Positions 24,210-32,906 of a DNA stretch of 37,278 nucleotides are shown piece after piece. The DNA lies in the NCBI GenBank assembly GCA_900542765.1, contig UQOX01000025.1, positions 1 through 37,278 on the forward strand. The letters run 5' to 3'. Within the stretch, counting starts at the first letter, position 1. Every line of letters begins with the position of its first letter. The translations under genes and the position numbers were made by a program. Source of the DNA: an uncultured Porphyromonadaceae bacterium. GTDB taxonomy: Bacteria > Bacteroidota > Bacteroidia > Bacteroidales > UBA11471. The notes beneath the pieces are model-generated. The model saw only the letters and a list, made by a program, of their open reading frames with translations. It was not told the DNA's origin and ran no database searches.

Positions 24210-25175
24210 TTATTTGCCTTTGAAAATCTTGTCGAGAAAATCGGCCATGTATGACACCGTGTCGTCGAACCACGGACGGAAGAACCAATAGGTGTGTGGC
24301 GTGTCGTCGAAGGTATGCACCTCGGTGTAGATGCCGAGGGCATGCAGTTGCTCGATGGCTTCGTCGCGGCCATTGTGGAAGCGTGGTATCGAGCTGTTGA
24401 TGAAGCACACCGGTACCGATTGCCGGCCTATCCAGAAGAGAGCCGAGGCGCCTTTCCAGTTATCGGGTCGCTCTTCGTAGGTGCCCCCCAGCCAAATGGC
24501 GTCGACCGGCAGCGTCGTCCCCTTTTTGCGGGCTTCGCGGGCGCGCCCCACCGACTCCTCGGTGACGAACGAGGAGATGCCGTCCATGTTGATGACGGCT
24601 CCTATTTTGCCGCTTTTGTTCTGTGTGCCGAGGAGCATGGCCAGCTGGCCGCCGGCCGAACAGCCCGACACGGCTATCTTCTTGCGGTCGATGCCATATC
24701 GCTTGGCATTCTTGTAAATCCATGTGATGGCATCTTCAAGGTCTTCGACACCGGCGGGATAGAGCGCTTCGGGTATCAGGCGGTATTCGACGGGAATGGT
24801 TACATACCCCCGGGCGGCGACTTGCTGCGCCAGGGGGACTTGCAATTCGGGGTTTCCCGAGTTCCACCCGCCGCCGTGAATCATGAGCAGGACGGGATAT
24901 TTCTTGTCGTCGTCGGGGCGATAGATGTTCATTTTCAGCGCATGTTCACCCCATGGGTTCGACACGGTCTTGTAGGTCACCCCTTCGTAGGCGCGCACCC
25001 CCTCGGGGAGGGAGGTTCTTACCGGTTCGATGTAGGGACGGTATTTCCGTTCTTTCTTGTAGGTGCCGTCGAGGGTGAACGAGGTGTCGCGCGGTACCCC
25101 GTCGATGATGACGGTTTGGGCCGTAAGTGTCATGGCGGAGAAAAGGCAGATGACCGAAATCAATGCGGTTTTCAT
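24210..25175 (-). CDS. Exported alpha/beta hydrolase (esterase, BD-FAE/HSL-like)
   Basis: I use the ATG at 25175 (MKTALISVICLFSAMTLTAQ, signal peptide), 321 residues; an ATG ten codons upstream at 25205 is possible. The oxyanion-hole motif HGGGW and the nucleophile elbow SGCSAGG (serine in G-C-S-A-G) are present. The catalytic histidine is likely in DDTPHTYWFF, within the last 30 residues. Such enzymes remove acyl or acetyl groups from small esters or plant polysaccharides. It follows the S41-like gene by about 40 bases on the same strand. Substrate is not clear, and no polysaccharide genes are adjacent. Confidence 0.85.
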   Translation of the reverse strand: MKTALISVICLFSAMTLTAQTVIIDGVPRDTSFTLDGTYKKERKYRPYIEPVRTSLPEGVRAYEGVTYKTVSNPWGEHALKMNIYRPDDDKKYPVLLMIHGGGWNSGNPELQVPLAQQVAARGYVTIPVEYRLIPEALYPAGVEDLEDAITWIYKNAKRYGIDRKKIAVSGCSAGGQLAMLLGTQNKSGKIGAVINMDGISSFVTEESVGRAREARKKGTTLPVDAIWLGGTYEERPDNWKGASALFWIGRQSVPVCFINSSIPRFHNGRDEAIEQLHALGIYTEVHTFDDTPHTYWFFRPWFDDTVSYMADFLDKIFKGK

Positions 25176-25217
25176 GCCGGAGGTGTTTTTGCTGTAGAGT
25201 ATCATGTTATGCCTTAT

Positions 25218-26411
25218 TTATAGTCGGTATATATATTCGAGAACCGTGTCGTGCCCCCGTTTGAAATCTTCGGCCGAGGCGGCAATGGCTTTATCGGGGT
25301 GCAGTGCGCCGTCATGGCCTTTCCATGTCTCGAAATATTTAGTCGAGTAGGTTACCGTGGCATGGGAGCATGGGAGCTTGAAAGTACGCGTTTCTCCGTA
25401 GTGGTTGACAGTGCCGGCAGTAGGCTCTCCCACGAGAATGGCATGGCATTTCTTTTTCAAGCTCATGGCATTGAGCAAGGCCGATGAAAATGTCTGTTTC
25501 CCAATCAACACATACAGACTTTGTTCTCGCGCCAAGTAATTGTTTTGCAGGGAGTCGATAAGCGGGTCTAAAATCGAAGAATTACCTCCTCCGTTATAGC
25601 GGAGGTCGATGATGAGTTTCTGTGGAGAGCGTCTGGCGATGGTGTCGAACAACTCTTGCATGAATGTCCCGAACGGCCGCTCTTTGTCGTTCCGGCAACT
25701 GTGGTAGTAGACATACAAGGAGTTGTGTGCCGCATCGTAATGTTGCCCGTATATGCCGGCATTTTTGAAAGCTTCAAGTTGTGAGTAGGCCGGAGCTTTT
25801 ATCCGTTTGGCCTTCGGATCCGGTTTCAGGGTGGTGACGATGGTATCCCCTTTTCCGTCCGAAAAAGAGCAGACGACTGAGTCTTTTGTTGAAGTTATGC
25901 CCAATCCTTTCAGTATGAAAGTGTTGTTGAGGTAGCGGGGGAGTGAAATGTTGAAATACGAGGGGTTTTCGTCATTGATGATTTTTTTGTACCGTCGGAG
26001 TATTTCTTTCATGCTGATTCCGTTTATGGCTGTAAGTTTGTCGTAGAGCAACTCCGGTCGGGTCGATTCTGTTACGAAACAACCTTCTTTGAACACCGAA
26101 AATACTATGGGTAACTGATAATTCGATTGGTTGGGGAAGAGGCGGGTGTGTTCGTCACCGACAGCTTTGATGATTTGAAAAAGTTCTATGAAAAAAGATT
26201 CTTCATCGAGTGAATCGATGCGGGCGTTGAGCGTGGATATTTTTTTTTCGAAATCCTTTTTGTCCAGTTTGGCAAAGAGGTTTAAGTGCTTTTGCGGCAA
26301 GGTTGTGGCAAAGACCTCCAAGTCGTTGCGCATTTCCTGTTTCGACAATTGTGCCGGTACATTACTATGAGTGGCGAAGAGTAAAAATGCAAGAATGAAA
26401 AGTTTTTTCAT
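25218..26411 (-). CDS. Exported S41-family peptidase-like protein
   Basis: The 397-residue protein has a signal peptide (MKKLFILAFLLFATHSNVPAQ), a helical N-terminal region (about 25-110), then a C-terminal tail-specific-protease fold: KLIIDLRYNGGGNSSIL, LYVLIGKQTFSSALLNAMSL with the presumed nucleophilic serine, and LVGEPTAGTVNHYGETRTF. A PDZ domain is not obvious; the middle region is short. The pattern is like the S41 proteins common in gut Bacteroidetes, whose substrates are mostly unknown. Codon use is more AT-rich than in the neighbouring core genes. It forms a two-gene unit with the esterase. Confidence 0.85.
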   Translation of the reverse strand: MKKLFILAFLLFATHSNVPAQLSKQEMRNDLEVFATTLPQKHLNLFAKLDKKDFEKKISTLNARIDSLDEESFFIELFQIIKAVGDEHTRLFPNQSNYQLPIVFSVFKEGCFVTESTRPELLYDKLTAINGISMKEILRRYKKIINDENPSYFNISLPRYLNNTFILKGLGITSTKDSVVCSFSDGKGDTIVTTLKPDPKAKRIKAPAYSQLEAFKNAGIYGQHYDAAHNSLYVYYHSCRNDKERPFGTFMQELFDTIARRSPQKLIIDLRYNGGGNSSILDPLIDSLQNNYLAREQSLYVLIGKQTFSSALLNAMSLKKKCHAILVGEPTAGTVNHYGETRTFKLPCSHATVTYSTKYFETWKGHDGALHPDKAIAASAEDFKRGHDTVLEYIYRL

Positions 26412-26527
26412 AATTCGTTTTTTTCCATTAGACGCATTTTACGGGTAAAAGGTTTCACCGGGTATGGAAAATTTTCTCGTTTGTGTAACAGCATGACGGG
26501 AAAATTCGGTTTGCAGCGGTATAAAAA

Positions 26528-26560
26528 ATACCCTTGCAACCTGTTGTGGTGCAAGGGTAT
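26528..26560 (-). terminator. Intrinsic terminator of the pta-ackA unit
   Basis: The arms 26528-26538 and 26550-26560 form a perfect 11-bp stem with an 11-base loop. On the minus strand the stem is followed by a T run (complement of the A run at 26523-26528). It begins 15 bases after the ackA stop. Confidence 0.85.
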
Positions 26561-26575
26561 CGAGGGCAGAGGATA

Positions 26576-27775
26576 TTATTTCATGACGATGTTTTGGGTG
26601 TCGAGGGCAATCATCAGCTCTTCGTCGGTGGGAATGACAACGACACGCACTTTCGAAGCCGGGGTGGAGAGCTCGACCTCTACGCCGTGCGATTTCTTGT
26701 TGAGTTCCTTGTCGATTTCCACGCCCATGAATCCGAGTTGGTTGCAGACGGCTTCGCGGGTAACGGCTTGGTTTTCGCCTACGCCGCCGGTGAAGACGAT
26801 GACATCGACACCATTGAGGGCGGCCGCATAAGCGCCGACGTATTTGGCGATGCGGTATTCATACATCGTAAGAGCCAGTTTGGCTTTCTCGTTGCCTTGG
26901 GCAATGGCGCTTTCGATTTCGCGCATATCCGACGATACGCCCGAGATGCCCAGCACGCCGCTCTTCTTGTTGATGAGGGTCGAGATGCCTTTGTCGTCGA
27001 GACCTTCTTTCTCTTGAATGAATACGAGTGCGCCGGCATCGACGTCACCGCAGCGGGTACCCATCATAAGTCCTTCGACCGGGGTGAGGCCCATCGAGGT
27101 GTCGACCGACTTGCCGTCTTTGATGGCCGTGATGGAGCCGCCGTTGCCGACGTGGCAGGTGATGATGCGTTGTTTCTCGTAGGGGAGGTTCAGGAATTCG
27201 CAGGCACGGCGCGACACATAGCGGTGGCTGGTGCCGTGGAAGCCGTAGCGGCGAATGCCGTATTTCTCATAGAGCTCATAAGGCAGGGCATACATGTAGG
27301 CATATTGCGGCATGGTCTGGTGGAAGGCCGTGTCGAACACGGCTACTTGCGGCACGTTGGGGAGAATCTTTTCAACGGCATCGATACCTTTGAGGTTGGC
27401 CGGGTTGTGGAGCGGGGCGATGTCGATGCATTCGATGATTTTTTCCTTGACGGCTTTGTCGATGAGTACCGACTGGTTGAACTTCTCTCCGCCGTGTACG
27501 ACGCGGTGGCCTACGGCATTGATTTCTTGCAACGAGGCAATGCAACCGTATTCCTTGCTCACCAAGGTGTCGAGGATAAATTCGATGCCGACGGTGTGCT
27601 CGGGAATGTCTTTTTCGAGTACCACTTTCTCGCCGCCGGGGAGGGTCAGTTTCAAGAACGAGCCTTTCAACCCTATTTTCTCGATGCCTCCTTGTGCCAG
27701 TACGGCTTTGGTGTCGGTCTCGAACAGTTTGTATTTGATAGATGATGAACCGCAGTTCAGAACAAGTACTTTCAT
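26576..27775 (-). CDS. ackA: Acetate kinase
   Basis: The 399-residue enzyme converts acetyl phosphate and ADP to acetate and ATP. It begins MKVLVLNCGSSSIKYKLF, the family signature, and has HRVVHGGEKF, FDTAFHQTMP, RRYGFHGTSHRYVS, CHVGNGGSITAI and VFTGGVGEN in the expected order. It lies 24 bases after pta, the usual pair for substrate-level phosphorylation during fermentation, and ends at a strong terminator. Confidence 0.97.
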   Translation of the reverse strand: MKVLVLNCGSSSIKYKLFETDTKAVLAQGGIEKIGLKGSFLKLTLPGGEKVVLEKDIPEHTVGIEFILDTLVSKEYGCIASLQEINAVGHRVVHGGEKFNQSVLIDKAVKEKIIECIDIAPLHNPANLKGIDAVEKILPNVPQVAVFDTAFHQTMPQYAYMYALPYELYEKYGIRRYGFHGTSHRYVSRRACEFLNLPYEKQRIITCHVGNGGSITAIKDGKSVDTSMGLTPVEGLMMGTRCGDVDAGALVFIQEKEGLDDKGISTLINKKSGVLGISGVSSDMREIESAIAQGNEKAKLALTMYEYRIAKYVGAYAAALNGVDVIVFTGGVGENQAVTREAVCNQLGFMGVEIDKELNKKSHGVEVELSTPASKVRVVVIPTDEELMIALDTQNIVMK

Positions 27776-27799
27776 GATTTTAACGGAATGTGTGATGAA

Positions 27800-28807
27800 T
27801 TACTTTTTCAGACCGATGGCTTGGTTGCAGGCGATGGCAATCATTTTGTAGACATCGTCGACCGAGCAGCCGCGCGAGAGGTCGTTGACGGGAGCGGCTA
27901 TGCCTTGCAGAATCGGGCCGATGGCTTCGGCGCCGGCGAGACGTTGCACGAGTTTGTAGGCGATGTTGCCCACTTCGAGGGTGGGGAATACGAGAGCGGT
28001 GGCTCTACCGGCGATTTCGCTGCCGGGAGCTTTGCTTTGGCCTACCGAGGGAACGAGGGCGGCGTCGGCTTGCAGTTCGCCGTCGATGAGCAGTGTCGGG
28101 TCGAGCTCTTTGGCCATGCGGGTGGCTTCTACCACTTTGTCGACCATTTCGTCTTTGGCGCTGCCTTTGGTCGAGAAGCTCAGCATGGCGATGCGGGGTT
28201 CATAGCCGGCGATGATGCGGGCGGTTTGTCCCGTCGATACGGCAATCTGAGCCAGTTGTTCGGCCGTGGGGTTGGGCGTTACGGCGCAGTCGGCAAAGAC
28301 CATGATGCCGTTTTCGCCGTATTGCTTGTTGGGGATAAACATGATGAATGCACCCGATACGACGCTGATGCCGGGAGCCGTCTTGATGATTTGCAGGGCC
28401 GGACGCAGCACGTTTCCGGTGGTGTTTTGGGCACCGGCTATCTCGCCGTCGGCATCGCCGCTCTTGATCATGAGGCAAGCCAGGTAGAGGGGGTTCTCCA
28501 CCAGTCCGGCGGCTTGTTCTTCGGTCATGCCTTTTTTCTTGCGAAGCTCAAAAAGCAGGTTGGCATAAGCCTCTTTTTTCGGGTGGTTTGTGGGGTCGAT
28601 AATGGTGGCTTTATCGATGTTCTTCAATCCGTTTTTCTCGGCAAGCGCTTTGATTTCGGCGGGATTTCCGAGAAGAATAATGTGGGCGACTTCGTCGGCA
28701 ATGATTTTGTCGGCGGCCTTCAAAGTGCGTTCTTCGGTACCTTCGGGAAGAACGATGCGTTGTTTGTTCGCTTTGGCGCGAGCAACGATTTCGTCAATTA
28801 AGCTCAT
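27800..28807 (-). CDS. pta: Phosphate acetyltransferase
   Basis: The 335-residue enzyme makes acetyl phosphate from acetyl-CoA. It is the short form, a single PTA_PTB domain without the N-terminal regulatory domain of E. coli Pta. Recognisable parts are RIVLPEGTEERTLKAAD near the start, SGDADGEIAGAQNTTGNVLRPALQ, and VFPTLEVGNIAYKLVQRLAGAEAIGPILQG near the end. It precedes ackA in the same unit. A TACTTTTG box lies about 58 bases upstream. Confidence 0.97.
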   Translation of the reverse strand: MSLIDEIVARAKANKQRIVLPEGTEERTLKAADKIIADEVAHIILLGNPAEIKALAEKNGLKNIDKATIIDPTNHPKKEAYANLLFELRKKKGMTEEQAAGLVENPLYLACLMIKSGDADGEIAGAQNTTGNVLRPALQIIKTAPGISVVSGAFIMFIPNKQYGENGIMVFADCAVTPNPTAEQLAQIAVSTGQTARIIAGYEPRIAMLSFSTKGSAKDEMVDKVVEATRMAKELDPTLLIDGELQADAALVPSVGQSKAPGSEIAGRATALVFPTLEVGNIAYKLVQRLAGAEAIGPILQGIAAPVNDLSRGCSVDDVYKMIAIACNQAIGLKK

Positions 28808-28864
28808 GGCTGAAATGATTTTATTGTTGTGTTATGTATAGTGTAAGCTAGACAAATGCTCTTG

Positions 28865-28872
28865 CAAAAGTA
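28865..28872 (-). promoter_or_regulatory. Candidate -7 box of pta-ackA
   Basis: The complement reads TACTTTTG, a match to TAnnTTTG, 57 bases before the pta ATG. The nearest upstream TTG is 24 bases away, a little further than usual. Confidence 0.5.
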
Positions 28873-28953
28873 GGGGTAAAAATAACAACTTTTGTCCAAA
28901 ATCCCAATAAAAAGGTGAAAATAATTTGCAACCGGCTGCAAAATAGCCCTTTG

Positions 28954-28980
28954 CCGCCTTCCTTCCATGCTTGAAGGCGG
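28954..28980 (-). terminator. Weak hairpin after the HAD gene
   Basis: CCGCCTT at 28954-28960 pairs with AAGGCGG at 28974-28980 around a 13-base loop. On the minus strand it is followed by CAAAGGGCTATTTT, only a poor T run. It may end the xseA-to-HAD transcript before the pta promoter, but the support is slight. Confidence 0.3.
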
Positions 28981-29056
28981 GACGTGCGGCACTCGGGGTT
29001 GGGGCTTTTCTCCGGTCGGAGGCGGGTCGGGAGGGAAGGAGGGTATGAGGCGTGCG

Positions 29057-29839
29057 TTAGAGCAGGCCCAAGTGTTTCAGGGCTTTGGCGATGCCGTCGT
29101 TGTCGATGTCGTCGGTAACGTAGTCGGCGCTCTGTTTCACGGCGTCGCTCGCGTTTCCCATGGCGACGCCTGTCCCTGCATGGCGCAACATCGAGATGTC
29201 GTTGCCTCCGTCGCCGAAGGCCACGGTGTCGCGCAGGGCAATGCCGTAGTGGGCGGCAACGAGGTCGATGCCGTGCTGCTTGTTGTTGCCGCGCATGTTG
29301 ATGTCGGCGAAGATGGGGCTCCAACGGTTCGACACGCAATGGGGTATGGCCTGCATCACCTCGGTTTCGTCGGCCTCGTCGGTGTAGAGGTTGATTTGTA
29401 TGATGCGTTCGTTGGCGGCAACCTGTTCCATGTCGGCCGGCGTGGGTACGGGCAGGTCGAGCATGTCGGCTACCCGGGTCACGCGGTCGTCGATGCGGTT
29501 CACGGTGACGCGGTCGAGCCCCATGAACGAGAAGGAGTAGGGACCGTGTTGCCGCTCGTGCCGGCACAGGGCGGCCAGTTCGTCGGCCGGTATGGCGTCG
29601 CAATAGATTTCTTCGCCGTCGGCCGTGAGGCAATAGCTCCCGTTGAAGGTGATGAACCCGTCGAACTGTGCGTCGCCCACTCCCTTGATGAGGTGCAGCG
29701 GGCGGCCGGTGGCGATGAATACCTTGTGCCCTTTCCGCCGCAGGGCGGCCAAGGCGTCGTAGGCCGAGGGCACGATTTCGTGGGTGCGGAAGCTGACGAG
29801 GGTGCCGTCGATGTCGAAAAAGAGGGCTTTACTCTGCAT
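29057..29839 (-). CDS. HAD-superfamily (Cof-type) phosphatase
   Basis: I use the ATG at 29839 (MQSKALFFDIDGTLVSF, 260 residues). Motif I DIDGTL, motif II in VFIATGRPLHLI, a Cof-type cap domain in the middle, and motif IV VAFGDGGNDISML are all present. The end has HAGTGVAMGNASDAVKQSADYVT, typical of Cof/YidA proteins that hydrolyse sugar phosphates or similar small substrates. It overlaps waaA by 11 bases, so it is translationally coupled and last in the operon. Its substrate is unknown. Confidence 0.93.
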   Translation of the reverse strand: MQSKALFFDIDGTLVSFRTHEIVPSAYDALAALRRKGHKVFIATGRPLHLIKGVGDAQFDGFITFNGSYCLTADGEEIYCDAIPADELAALCRHERQHGPYSFSFMGLDRVTVNRIDDRVTRVADMLDLPVPTPADMEQVAANERIIQINLYTDEADETEVMQAIPHCVSNRWSPIFADINMRGNNKQHGIDLVAAHYGIALRDTVAFGDGGNDISMLRHAGTGVAMGNASDAVKQSADYVTDDIDNDGIAKALKHLGLL

Positions 29840-31079
29840 GGGCGGAAAGTTTCTGGGCAATGCCCGCGAGAATGGTCTCTGTGGCACCCGTGTGGGAGTA
29901 GATGTATGTGGCGGCGTTTTCTCCGCATTGGCGGCGGTATTCCTCCTCGTTCTCGAAGTGCTGCATGAGTTTATCAAACTCGTCCGGGGTGGAAATGGAG
30001 AACGCCCCTTGGTTGGCGATGAGGTCCTTGGCTTCCTGGAATTTCCGGTAGTTGGGGCCGAATACGACCGGTATGCCATAGACGGCCGCTTCGGGTACGT
30101 TGTGTATGCCCACGCCGAATCCGCCCCCGATGTAGGCCATCTGCCCGTATTGGTATATCGACGACAGGAGCCCGAAGCAGTCGACGATGAGGCAGTCGGC
30201 CGTGGCGGCTTCGGCTTCGTTGGTCTGGGTGTAACGCACGGCGGGGCGTTTCAGCTTGCCCAGTATCTCGGTAATGTGGCTCTCGTGTATCTCGTGGGGT
30301 GCGATGATGAGGCGCAGTTCGGGGTGGCGGTTGAAGTAGTCGATGAAAATATCTTCGTCCTTGGGCCACGAGCTGCCTGCGATGAGTACCTGCCGTCCGG
30401 CCGAGAAGGCTTCGGCGATGGGCAGCTTTTTGGCTTGTCGGCGTATGTCAACGACGCGGTCGAACCGGGTGTCGCCCACGACCGAGACGTTGTGTATGCC
30501 GATGCCGGCCAGCAACTCGCGCGACGTCTCGTTCTGCACATAGAGGTGGGCATAGGTGCGCAGCATGCGGCGGAAGAGCTCGCCGTAGGGGCGGAAGAAT
30601 ATCTGGTCGGGACGGAAGATGGCCGAGATGATGTAGGTGGGAATTTGCTGGCGGCGCAGTTCGCGCAGGTAATTTCCCCAAAACTCATATTTGATGAAAA
30701 TGGCTATCGACGGTCTCAGCAGGTCGAGAAAGCGGCATACGTTGCGCGGCAGGTCAAACGGCAGGTAGCATACCAGGTCGGCCAATGGATAGTTTTTCCG
30801 CACCTCATAGCCCGACGGGGAGAAAAACGTGAGGGCGATTTTCTTGTCGGGGTATTGTCTTTTCAGCTCCTCGATAAGGGGGCGTCCTTGCTCAAACTCT
30901 CCCAGCGACGAGGCGTGTATCCAGATGTATCCCCCCTCTTTCGTCGCCTCCTTTTCGAGATAGGGGAAGATGGATTTCTGGCCTTCGGCCAGTTTGCGGG
31001 CTTTGGGGTTGCGCAGCGCGGCTATTTTCACCAACAGCCGGTAGGAGCGTATGCCTAAGTTGTAAAGCGCTTTTTTCAT
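29829..31079 (-). CDS. waaA: 3-deoxy-D-manno-octulosonic acid (Kdo) transferase
   Basis: The 416-residue glycosyltransferase (family GT30) adds Kdo to the lipid A precursor. The N-terminal half contains WIHASSLGEFEQGRPLIEEL and FFSPSGYEVRKNYPLADLVCYLPFD, and the C-terminal half contains VLIAGSSWPKDEDI, IAPHEIHESHI, YIGGGFGVGIHNVPEAAVYGIPVVFGPNYRKFQEA, all typical of WaaA. It is 19 bases after gltX. Together with lpxH elsewhere in the window it marks lipid A/LPS synthesis in this cell. Confidence 0.95.
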   Translation of the reverse strand: MKKALYNLGIRSYRLLVKIAALRNPKARKLAEGQKSIFPYLEKEATKEGGYIWIHASSLGEFEQGRPLIEELKRQYPDKKIALTFFSPSGYEVRKNYPLADLVCYLPFDLPRNVCRFLDLLRPSIAIFIKYEFWGNYLRELRRQQIPTYIISAIFRPDQIFFRPYGELFRRMLRTYAHLYVQNETSRELLAGIGIHNVSVVGDTRFDRVVDIRRQAKKLPIAEAFSAGRQVLIAGSSWPKDEDIFIDYFNRHPELRLIIAPHEIHESHITEILGKLKRPAVRYTQTNEAEAATADCLIVDCFGLLSSIYQYGQMAYIGGGFGVGIHNVPEAAVYGIPVVFGPNYRKFQEAKDLIANQGAFSISTPDEFDKLMQHFENEEEYRRQCGENAATYIYSHTGATETILAGIAQKLSAHAE

Positions 31080-31098
31080 GCTTCGGCGGGTTCGGTAT

Positions 31099-32637
31099 TT
31101 AGTCGTTGGCCGGTGTGATTCGTTCGAGGGCGACGCGCAGGCGGCGCAGCGTCTCTTCTTTGCCGATGAGCTCGGTGATGTCGAACATGTGCGGGCCGCG
31201 GCATTCGCCCACGACGGCCAGGCGGAAGGCGTTCATTACGTTGCCCATGTGGTAGCCGTTTTTCTCGATCCAGGGTATGACCACCTCTTCGGTGGCTTTC
31301 GACTCGAAGTCGTCGAGCCCTTCGAGCAGGGCGATGAGCTCCTGCATGATGGCCGGCGTCTCCGGTTTCCAGCGTTTCTTGATGGCTTTGGGGTCGTAGG
31401 TCTCGGGGGCTACATAGAAGAATGAGATTTGTTCCCACAACTCCTTGACAAAGCTGACGCGCTCTTTTACCAAGCCGATGATGCGGGCCAGCCGTGCCGG
31501 GTCGGGTTCTTCGACGTGGTGCTCGGCCAAGGTCGGGGCAAAGAGCTCGGCCAGCTCTTCGTCGCTCTTCTTTTGCAGGTATTTGTGGTTGAACCATTTG
31601 CCTTTTTCGTAATCGAATCGGGCTCCGCTTTTGCTGCACCGTTCGAGCGAGAAGAGTTTTATCAGCTCGTCCATCGAGAATATCTCTTCGTCGTTGCCGG
31701 GGTTCCAGCCCAGCAGGGCGAGGAAGTTGATGACGGCTTCGGGCAGATAGCCGGCTTCACGGTAGCCCGACGATACTTCGCCGGTTTTGGGGTCGTGCCA
31801 TTCGAGCGGGAAGACGGGGAATCCGAGGCGGTCGCCGTCGCGTTTGCTCAGTTTACCGTTGCCTTCGGGTTTGAGCAGCAGCGGGAGGTGGGCAAAGCGG
31901 GGCATGGACTCTTCCCAGCCGAATGCCCGGTAGAGCAGCACATGGAGCGGTGCCGAGGGCAACCACTCTTCGCCGCGGATTACATGGCTCACCTCCATGA
32001 GATGGTCGTCGACGATGTTGGCCAGGTGGTAGGTGGGCAGGTTGTCGGCCGACTTGTAAAGCACCTTGTCGTCGAGTATCGACGAGTTGATGGTGACTTT
32101 GCCGCGAATGAGGTCGTCGACGACAACCTCTTCGCCCGGTTCTATTTTTATGCGCACGACGTAGGGGTGTCCCGATGCTATCAGCTTTTCGACCTCATCG
32201 GCGCTCATCGTGAGGGAATTGCGCATGCCGTTGCGGGTCGATGCGTCGTATTGGAAATTGGGTATTTCCTGGCGTTTGGCGTCGAGCTCGGCGGGGGTGT
32301 CGAAAGCGATGTAGGCTTTGCCGGCAGCCAGGAGTTGGTCGACATACTTGCGATAGATTTCCTTGCGCTCCGACTGGCGGTAAGGGGCGAAGTTGCCGCC
32401 GTAGCCCACGCCTTCGTCGAACTTGATGCCCAGCCATTCGAGGGCCTCGATGATATAGGCTTCGGCGCCCGGCACGAAGCGTTGTGAGTCGGTGTCTTCG
32501 ATGCGGAGTATCATGTCGCCGCCATGTTGCTTGGCAAAGAGGTAGTTGTAGAGGGCAGTGCGCACACCGCCGATATGCAGAGCGCCCGTGGGACTCGGTG
32601 CAAAACGTACACGGACTTTTCTTTCTGTCGTTTCCAT
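31099..32637 (-). CDS. gltX: Glutamyl-tRNA synthetase
   Basis: The 512-residue class I synthetase charges tRNA-Glu. I use the ATG at 32637 ([18 protein letters not shown]); an upstream ATG would overlap xseB. The HIGH-type motif is in [23 protein letters not shown] and the KMSKS-type motif is KLSKRDG. The C-terminal helical anticodon-binding part is present and length is normal. It lies 49 bases after xseB and 19 before waaA. Confidence 0.96.
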   Translation of the reverse strand: METTERKVRVRFAPSPTGALHIGGVRTALYNYLFAKQHGGDMILRIEDTDSQRFVPGAEAYIIEALEWLGIKFDEGVGYGGNFAPYRQSERKEIYRKYVDQLLAAGKAYIAFDTPAELDAKRQEIPNFQYDASTRNGMRNSLTMSADEVEKLIASGHPYVVRIKIEPGEEVVVDDLIRGKVTINSSILDDKVLYKSADNLPTYHLANIVDDHLMEVSHVIRGEEWLPSAPLHVLLYRAFGWEESMPRFAHLPLLLKPEGNGKLSKRDGDRLGFPVFPLEWHDPKTGEVSSGYREAGYLPEAVINFLALLGWNPGNDEEIFSMDELIKLFSLERCSKSGARFDYEKGKWFNHKYLQKKSDEELAELFAPTLAEHHVEEPDPARLARIIGLVKERVSFVKELWEQISFFYVAPETYDPKAIKKRWKPETPAIMQELIALLEGLDDFESKATEEVVIPWIEKNGYHMGNVMNAFRLAVVGECRGPHMFDITELIGKEETLRRLRVALERITPAND

Positions 32638-32686
32638 CGTTGATTGGGAAGTTTTATGTTCTTGGGAAGTGAAAAAGTTTCGGGGT

Positions 32687-32896
32687 TTATTTTTCTTCAT
32701 CGAGCTCGCCGAGCAGTTTTTTGAGCTCCTCGTCGGTCTCGAAAAGGGTCTCCTTGCAGTATTTCAGCAAGGTCAGGGCGCGGGTCGTCAACTCTTTGAT
32801 GGTTTCGATTTCGCAGGTGTCGTCTTGTATGCGGGCCACGATGGCTTCGAGTTCTTCCATGGCGGCGGCATAAGACGGTTTTTCGGTTTTCTCCAT
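32687..32896 (-). CDS. xseB: Exonuclease VII small subunit
   Basis: The 69-residue helical protein has the conserved start [45 protein letters not shown] seen in outline in XseB, with the acidic C-terminal tail. Several XseB chains bind one XseA. It begins 10 bases after xseA. Confidence 0.93.
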   Translation of the reverse strand: MEKTEKPSYAAAMEELEAIVARIQDDTCEIETIKELTTRALTLLKYCKETLFETDEELKKLLGELDEEK

Positions 32897-32906
32897 ATTT
32901 ATAAGA

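Noticed and set aside
28926..28942. Small inverted repeat TTGCA...TGCAA upstream of pta as a regulatory hairpin
   Set aside because: The stem is only five base pairs and lies upstream of the -7 box; support is too weak to list it as a feature.
29784..31058. A 424-codon plus-strand open frame opposite waaA
   Set aside because: It is a shadow of the waaA frame; the minus-strand protein has the GT30 motifs and fits the operon.
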